Source: Pseudomonas sp. PDM14
GTDB taxonomy: Bacteria; Pseudomonadota; Gammaproteobacteria; Pseudomonadales; Pseudomonadaceae
Assembly (NCBI RefSeq): GCF_014851905.1
Contig: NZ_JACVAQ010000001.1
Location: 1,240,001 to 1,304,000 of the forward strand
Direction of reading: 5' to 3'
Length of the DNA: 64,000 bases
Below are positions 61,394 through 64,000 of this stretch, one piece after another. The position numbers and the translations under genes are program-made. The stretch's first letter is position 1. Each line of letters opens with the position of its first letter. The notes below the pieces were generated by a model. It was given only the letters and a program-made list of their open reading frames with translations, was not told the DNA's origin and did not search any database.

Positions 61394-62899
61394 TCAGTGC
61401 GTGGCGACAGTGTAAGCAACCGAGCCCGGCCCGTGGCGACGCAGCAGGATCGAGGTGATTGCGGCGCCCAGCAGCAGCACGCCGGCAATCACGTACATGA
61501 CGGTCAGGTAGCTGCGGTCGAACGCCTGCGCGGCGGCGGCGAAAAGGGCGTCACCCGAGATACCCGCCGCACCGGCCAGGTTCAGCGCTTCGACGATGCC
61601 GTCGCGCGCGGCATCGGCGGCACCGGGCGGCAGCTGCACATTGGCCGAGTACAGCGCGGCCATCAGGCTACCCAGCAGGGCCACCGCGAACAGGCTGCCG
61701 AACTCGTAGGACACCTCCTCCACCGACGAGGCCATGCCGGCACGGTCCGCCGGGGCGTTGCCGACAATGGCACTCGAGGCCACCGACATCACCGCGCCCA
61801 GGCCGAAGCCCATCAACGCCAGGCCGGCGACCACCCAGAGCAGGTCGAGCTGCAGGCCGAAGCAGGTCAGCAGCACGCCCAGGGTGGCGACCACCAGGCC
61901 ACCACCGATCAGCGGCAGCAGCCCGATGCGGTGCAGGTAGGCACCACCGAGCAGCGCGCTGGGCAGGCAACCGAGCGCCGCCGCGGAAACCAGCAGCCCG
62001 GCCTGCAACGGACTGAAGCCGTCGATCAGCTGGAAGCGCTGGGTGGTGATCAGCTGCACGCCGCTCATGGCGAATAGGGTGAAGGCTGCGCCCAGCACGC
62101 CGGCGAGGAACGCCGGGTTGCGGAAGATGGCGATATCCAGCAGCGGATTGGGCTGCCGCGCCTGGCGCCGCATGAACAGCGTGCCGGCGACGATGGCCAG
62201 CGCGGCGGTCAATGCCGCCAGCAGCCACGATGGCTGCGCGCTGACCACTTCCTTGATGGCGAACACCAGGGCCGACAACGCCACCAGCGCCTGCAGCGAC
62301 GACAGCAGGTCCCACGTGCGCGATTCGTCCGGGGCGCTGTGCGGGGTCAGCAGCAGGCCGGCGATGAAGGCGCCGATCACCACCGGCACGTTGATCAGGA
62401 ACACCGAGCCCCACCAGAAACGCTCCAGCAGCAGGCCGCCGAGAATCGGCCCGAGGGCGCTGCCGATCACAGCCAGGGAACCCCAGATCGCGATCGCCAT
62501 GTTGCGCTCGCGGTGATCATCGAAGGTGATGCGGATCAGCGCCAGGGTGGCCGGCATCATCGCCGCTGCGCCAACCGCGAGCAGCGCCCGCGCGCCGATC
62601 AGCAGTGCCGGGCTGGGCGCGAAGGCCGCCAGCAGCGAGGCCAGGCCGAACAGCAGCAGGCCGCTGAGGAACATGCGCCGATGGCCGATGCGGTCGCCCA
62701 GCGTTCCCGCACCGAGCAGCAGCCCGGCCATCACCAGCGGATAGGCGTTGATGATCCACAGGCCCTGCAGGGTCGTGGCCCCAAGCTCGCGCACCAGGGT
62801 CGGCAGCGCGGTGTAGAGCACGGAGTGATCCACCGTGATGAGAATCAGCGCGGCGCCCACCGTTACCAGCAAGCCCCAGCGTTGCGCTTTGGTTGTCAT
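61394..62899 (-). CDS. DHA2-family MFS drug-efflux transporter (SmvA-like)
   Basis: A 501-residue inner-membrane antiporter with 14 predicted helices. Motif A-like GAGTLGDRIGHRRMFLSG follows the second helix, and ITVDHSVLYTALPTLVRELG, with an acidic residue in helix 1, is characteristic of QacA/SmvA proteins. They expel quaternary ammonium compounds and dyes. It is the first gene of an operon with the TetR gene. Confidence 0.9.
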   Translation of the reverse strand: MTTKAQRWGLLVTVGAALILITVDHSVLYTALPTLVRELGATTLQGLWIINAYPLVMAGLLLGAGTLGDRIGHRRMFLSGLLLFGLASLLAAFAPSPALLIGARALLAVGAAAMMPATLALIRITFDDHRERNMAIAIWGSLAVIGSALGPILGGLLLERFWWGSVFLINVPVVIGAFIAGLLLTPHSAPDESRTWDLLSSLQALVALSALVFAIKEVVSAQPSWLLAALTAALAIVAGTLFMRRQARQPNPLLDIAIFRNPAFLAGVLGAAFTLFAMSGVQLITTQRFQLIDGFSPLQAGLLVSAAALGCLPSALLGGAYLHRIGLLPLIGGGLVVATLGVLLTCFGLQLDLLWVVAGLALMGFGLGAVMSVASSAIVGNAPADRAGMASSVEEVSYEFGSLFAVALLGSLMAALYSANVQLPPGAADAARDGIVEALNLAGAAGISGDALFAAAAQAFDRSYLTVMYVIAGVLLLGAAITSILLRRHGPGSVAYTVATH

Positions 62900-62927
62900 G
62901 AACAGGTCCTCGCAATCGGACGCAAAC

Positions 62928-62949
62928 CATACATTCTAGAATGCATAGT
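62928..62949. promoter_or_regulatory. Palindromic operator upstream of the MFS-TetR operon
   Basis: The core CATTCTAGAATG (62932-62943) is a perfect 12-base palindrome. Extended 22-base symmetry (CCATACATTCT with AGAATGCATAG) matches in nine of eleven positions. It lies about 30 bases upstream of the MFS start, as expected for a TetR repressor site overlapping the promoter. Confidence 0.75.
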
Positions 62950-63150
62950 TTCAATCGCGATCCAGGACAATTTCGCCAACGGTCGATCCGCCGCGGCCAG
63001 CTCGAACCTGCGCCGCGCACGCGGAAATCTCGAAGGCAGTGTTAGACGTTGGCCGGTTAATCCCGGCCCCATTTCTGGCTACCGTTGTGCCCTGACGCCA
63101 GCGCCATGTCGCGCGGCGCAGCCACCGCCGACCCGCCTTGCGAGAACCCC

Positions 63151-63564
63151 ATGGCCGATACCAAGTGTGTCCTGATCATCGACGATTCCCTGCCCCTCGG
63201 CGTGATCGCCAACACCGCCGCAGTGCTCGCCGCCAGCCTCGGCCGGCTGTACCCGGAGATGATCGGCGAGGACCTGCGCGACCATCAGGGCCAGGTGCAC
63301 GAAGGCATCACCACCCTGGCGCTGCCGATCCTCAAGGGCACGCCGGCCCTGCTGAAAACGCTGCGTGCGCAGCTGCGCGAGAGCGAACCGGCGCTGCTGG
63401 TGGTCGACCTGATCAGCGCCACCCGCACCACGCGCTCCTATGCGGAATACGCCGCGGTCCTGGCACAAGGGCCGGACGCGGCGATCCAGTACCAGGGCCT
63501 CGGCCTGCTCGGCGAGCGCACGGCGGTAACCCGCCTGACCGGCAACCTGGGCCTGCTGCGCTGA
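63151..63564 (+). CDS. DUF2000 family protein
   Basis: A 137-residue protein starting MADTKCVLIIDDSLPLGVIA, the typical DUF2000 N-terminus, with HEGITTLALPILKG further on. The fold is related to peptidyl-tRNA hydrolase II, but activity has not been established. Pseudomonas genomes often carry it next to LysE-type exporters, as here. Confidence 0.82.
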   Translation: MADTKCVLIIDDSLPLGVIANTAAVLAASLGRLYPEMIGEDLRDHQGQVHEGITTLALPILKGTPALLKTLRAQLRESEPALLVVDLISATRTTRSYAEYAAVLAQGPDAAIQYQGLGLLGERTAVTRLTGNLGLLR

Positions 63565-63609
63565 GCCCTTCCCCACCGCCCCTGAAACCCGCGTACCCGG
63601 AGTCACCTG

Positions 63610-64000
63610 ATGGAATTTGCCCTGCTGCTCGCCATGTGCCTGTTCTCCCTGAGCATGTCCATTTCCCCCGGCCCGGTGAACATGGTCATCGTCGCCTCGG
63701 GCGCCAACCACGGCTTCTACCGCACGCTGCCGTTCGTCTCCGGCGCGACCCTCGGTTTCACCCTGCTGCTGGTGTTCGTCGGCTTCTGGTTCGTGCAGAT
63801 GATCGAGCGCTACCCGGTGTTCTTCCGCTACCTGGGCATGGCCGGCTCGCTGTTCATCATCCATGTCGGCTACAAGATCGCCGCGGCCCGCCCGCAGCTG
63901 GTGGTGGAAAAGGCCGGGCGCCCCAGCTTCCTGCAGGGCTTCCTGCTGCAATGGCTGAACCCCAAGGCGTGGATTGCCTGCGCATCCGGCGCGGCGCTGT
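63610..64000 (+). CDS. LysE-family amino-acid exporter, N-terminal part (cut by window end)
   Basis: The first 130 residues of a LysE/RhtB transporter. The signature SISPGPVNMVIVASGANHGF lies in the first helix region, and QGFLLQWLNPKAWI matches the conserved second-half start. The gene continues beyond the window. GGAG lies seven bases before the ATG. It follows the DUF2000 gene after 45 bases and is probably co-transcribed. The substrate is unknown. Confidence 0.9.
   Translation, partial: MEFALLLAMCLFSLSMSISPGPVNMVIVASGANHGFYRTLPFVSGATLGFTLLLVFVGFWFVQMIERYPVFFRYLGMAGSLFIIHVGYKIAAARPQLVVEKAGRPSFLQGFLLQWLNPKAWIACASGAAL

Noticed and set aside
1..64000. CRISPR arrays, tRNA/rRNA genes, insertion sequences, prophage
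   Set aside because: No regularly spaced repeats, tRNA cloverleaf-like segments, transposase motifs or phage structural genes were seen on either strand; a dedicated scan (tRNAscan, ISfinder) would be decisive.

Overview
The window is high-GC chromosomal DNA from a gamma-proteobacterium, almost certainly Pseudomonas in the broad sense. The evidence is the gene families (MocR and LysR regulators, OprC-like copper receptor, CitMHS, paired DUF1302/DUF1329, RidA, SpuC-like aminotransferase), high-GC codon use, and Pseudomonas-type repeats (an inverted GTAGGAGCCAGC REP pair, a TTCCCACGC hairpin). The species cannot be fixed by eye. No rRNA, tRNA, CRISPR array, insertion sequence or prophage was seen. 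Coding density is high. Two genes carry single-base frameshifts in short homopolymers and two short gene remnants are present.

Layout. 1-4565: end of an MFS transporter, an HxlR regulator, a DUF1329 protein and two oxidoreductases. 4834-10982: small redox and acetyltransferase genes with two MocR regulators, each divergent from a likely target. 11079-13964: a multi-helix membrane protein and small membrane or hypothetical genes. 14040-25632: the most interesting block. It holds a CitMHS carrier, a D-2-hydroxyacid dehydrogenase and a frameshifted MmgE/PrpD gene on the minus strand, then a MipA/OmpV protein. On the plus strand follow a citrate-synthase-fold protein with an N-terminal helix-turn-helix, a DUF1302/DUF1329 pair and an AtuA-family/DUF4387 pair. 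The four intergenic regions that would drive these units share the 11-mer TACAGATTTAC (12-mer GTACAGATTTAC in three), and two also share a second element at nearly the same distance. This looks like one regulon. The HTH-citrate-synthase protein, whose active site appears altered, is the obvious candidate regulator and metabolite sensor.

25952-32186: housekeeping genes (rlmE, a TrmH-type methyltransferase, a large FAD oxidoreductase), a ParD-like gene overlapping a methionine aminopeptidase, and a soluble tandem-PAS chemotaxis transducer. 32348-47911: a nitrogen-compound utilisation region with a GMC oxidoreductase, an SsuABC/TauABC-type importer, a class III aminotransferase plus aldehyde dehydrogenase, a frameshifted nitrilase-family amidase, a LysR regulator, an ArgE-like M20 deacylase, DUF1028, RidA and a flavin monooxygenase-like protein. 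48206-51484: copper acquisition (DUF2946, PCu(A)C, OprC-like receptor). 51620-64000: a periplasmic solute-binding protein, an amidase, a second leuC/leuD-type pair with a convergent LysR gene, a single-domain response regulator, a hydroxyacid reductase, an MFS-TetR drug-efflux operon with a palindromic operator, and the start of a LysE-family exporter cut by the window end.

Start codons were chosen by ribosome-binding-site spacing and family length. All family assignments rest on motif recognition by eye, not on database searches.
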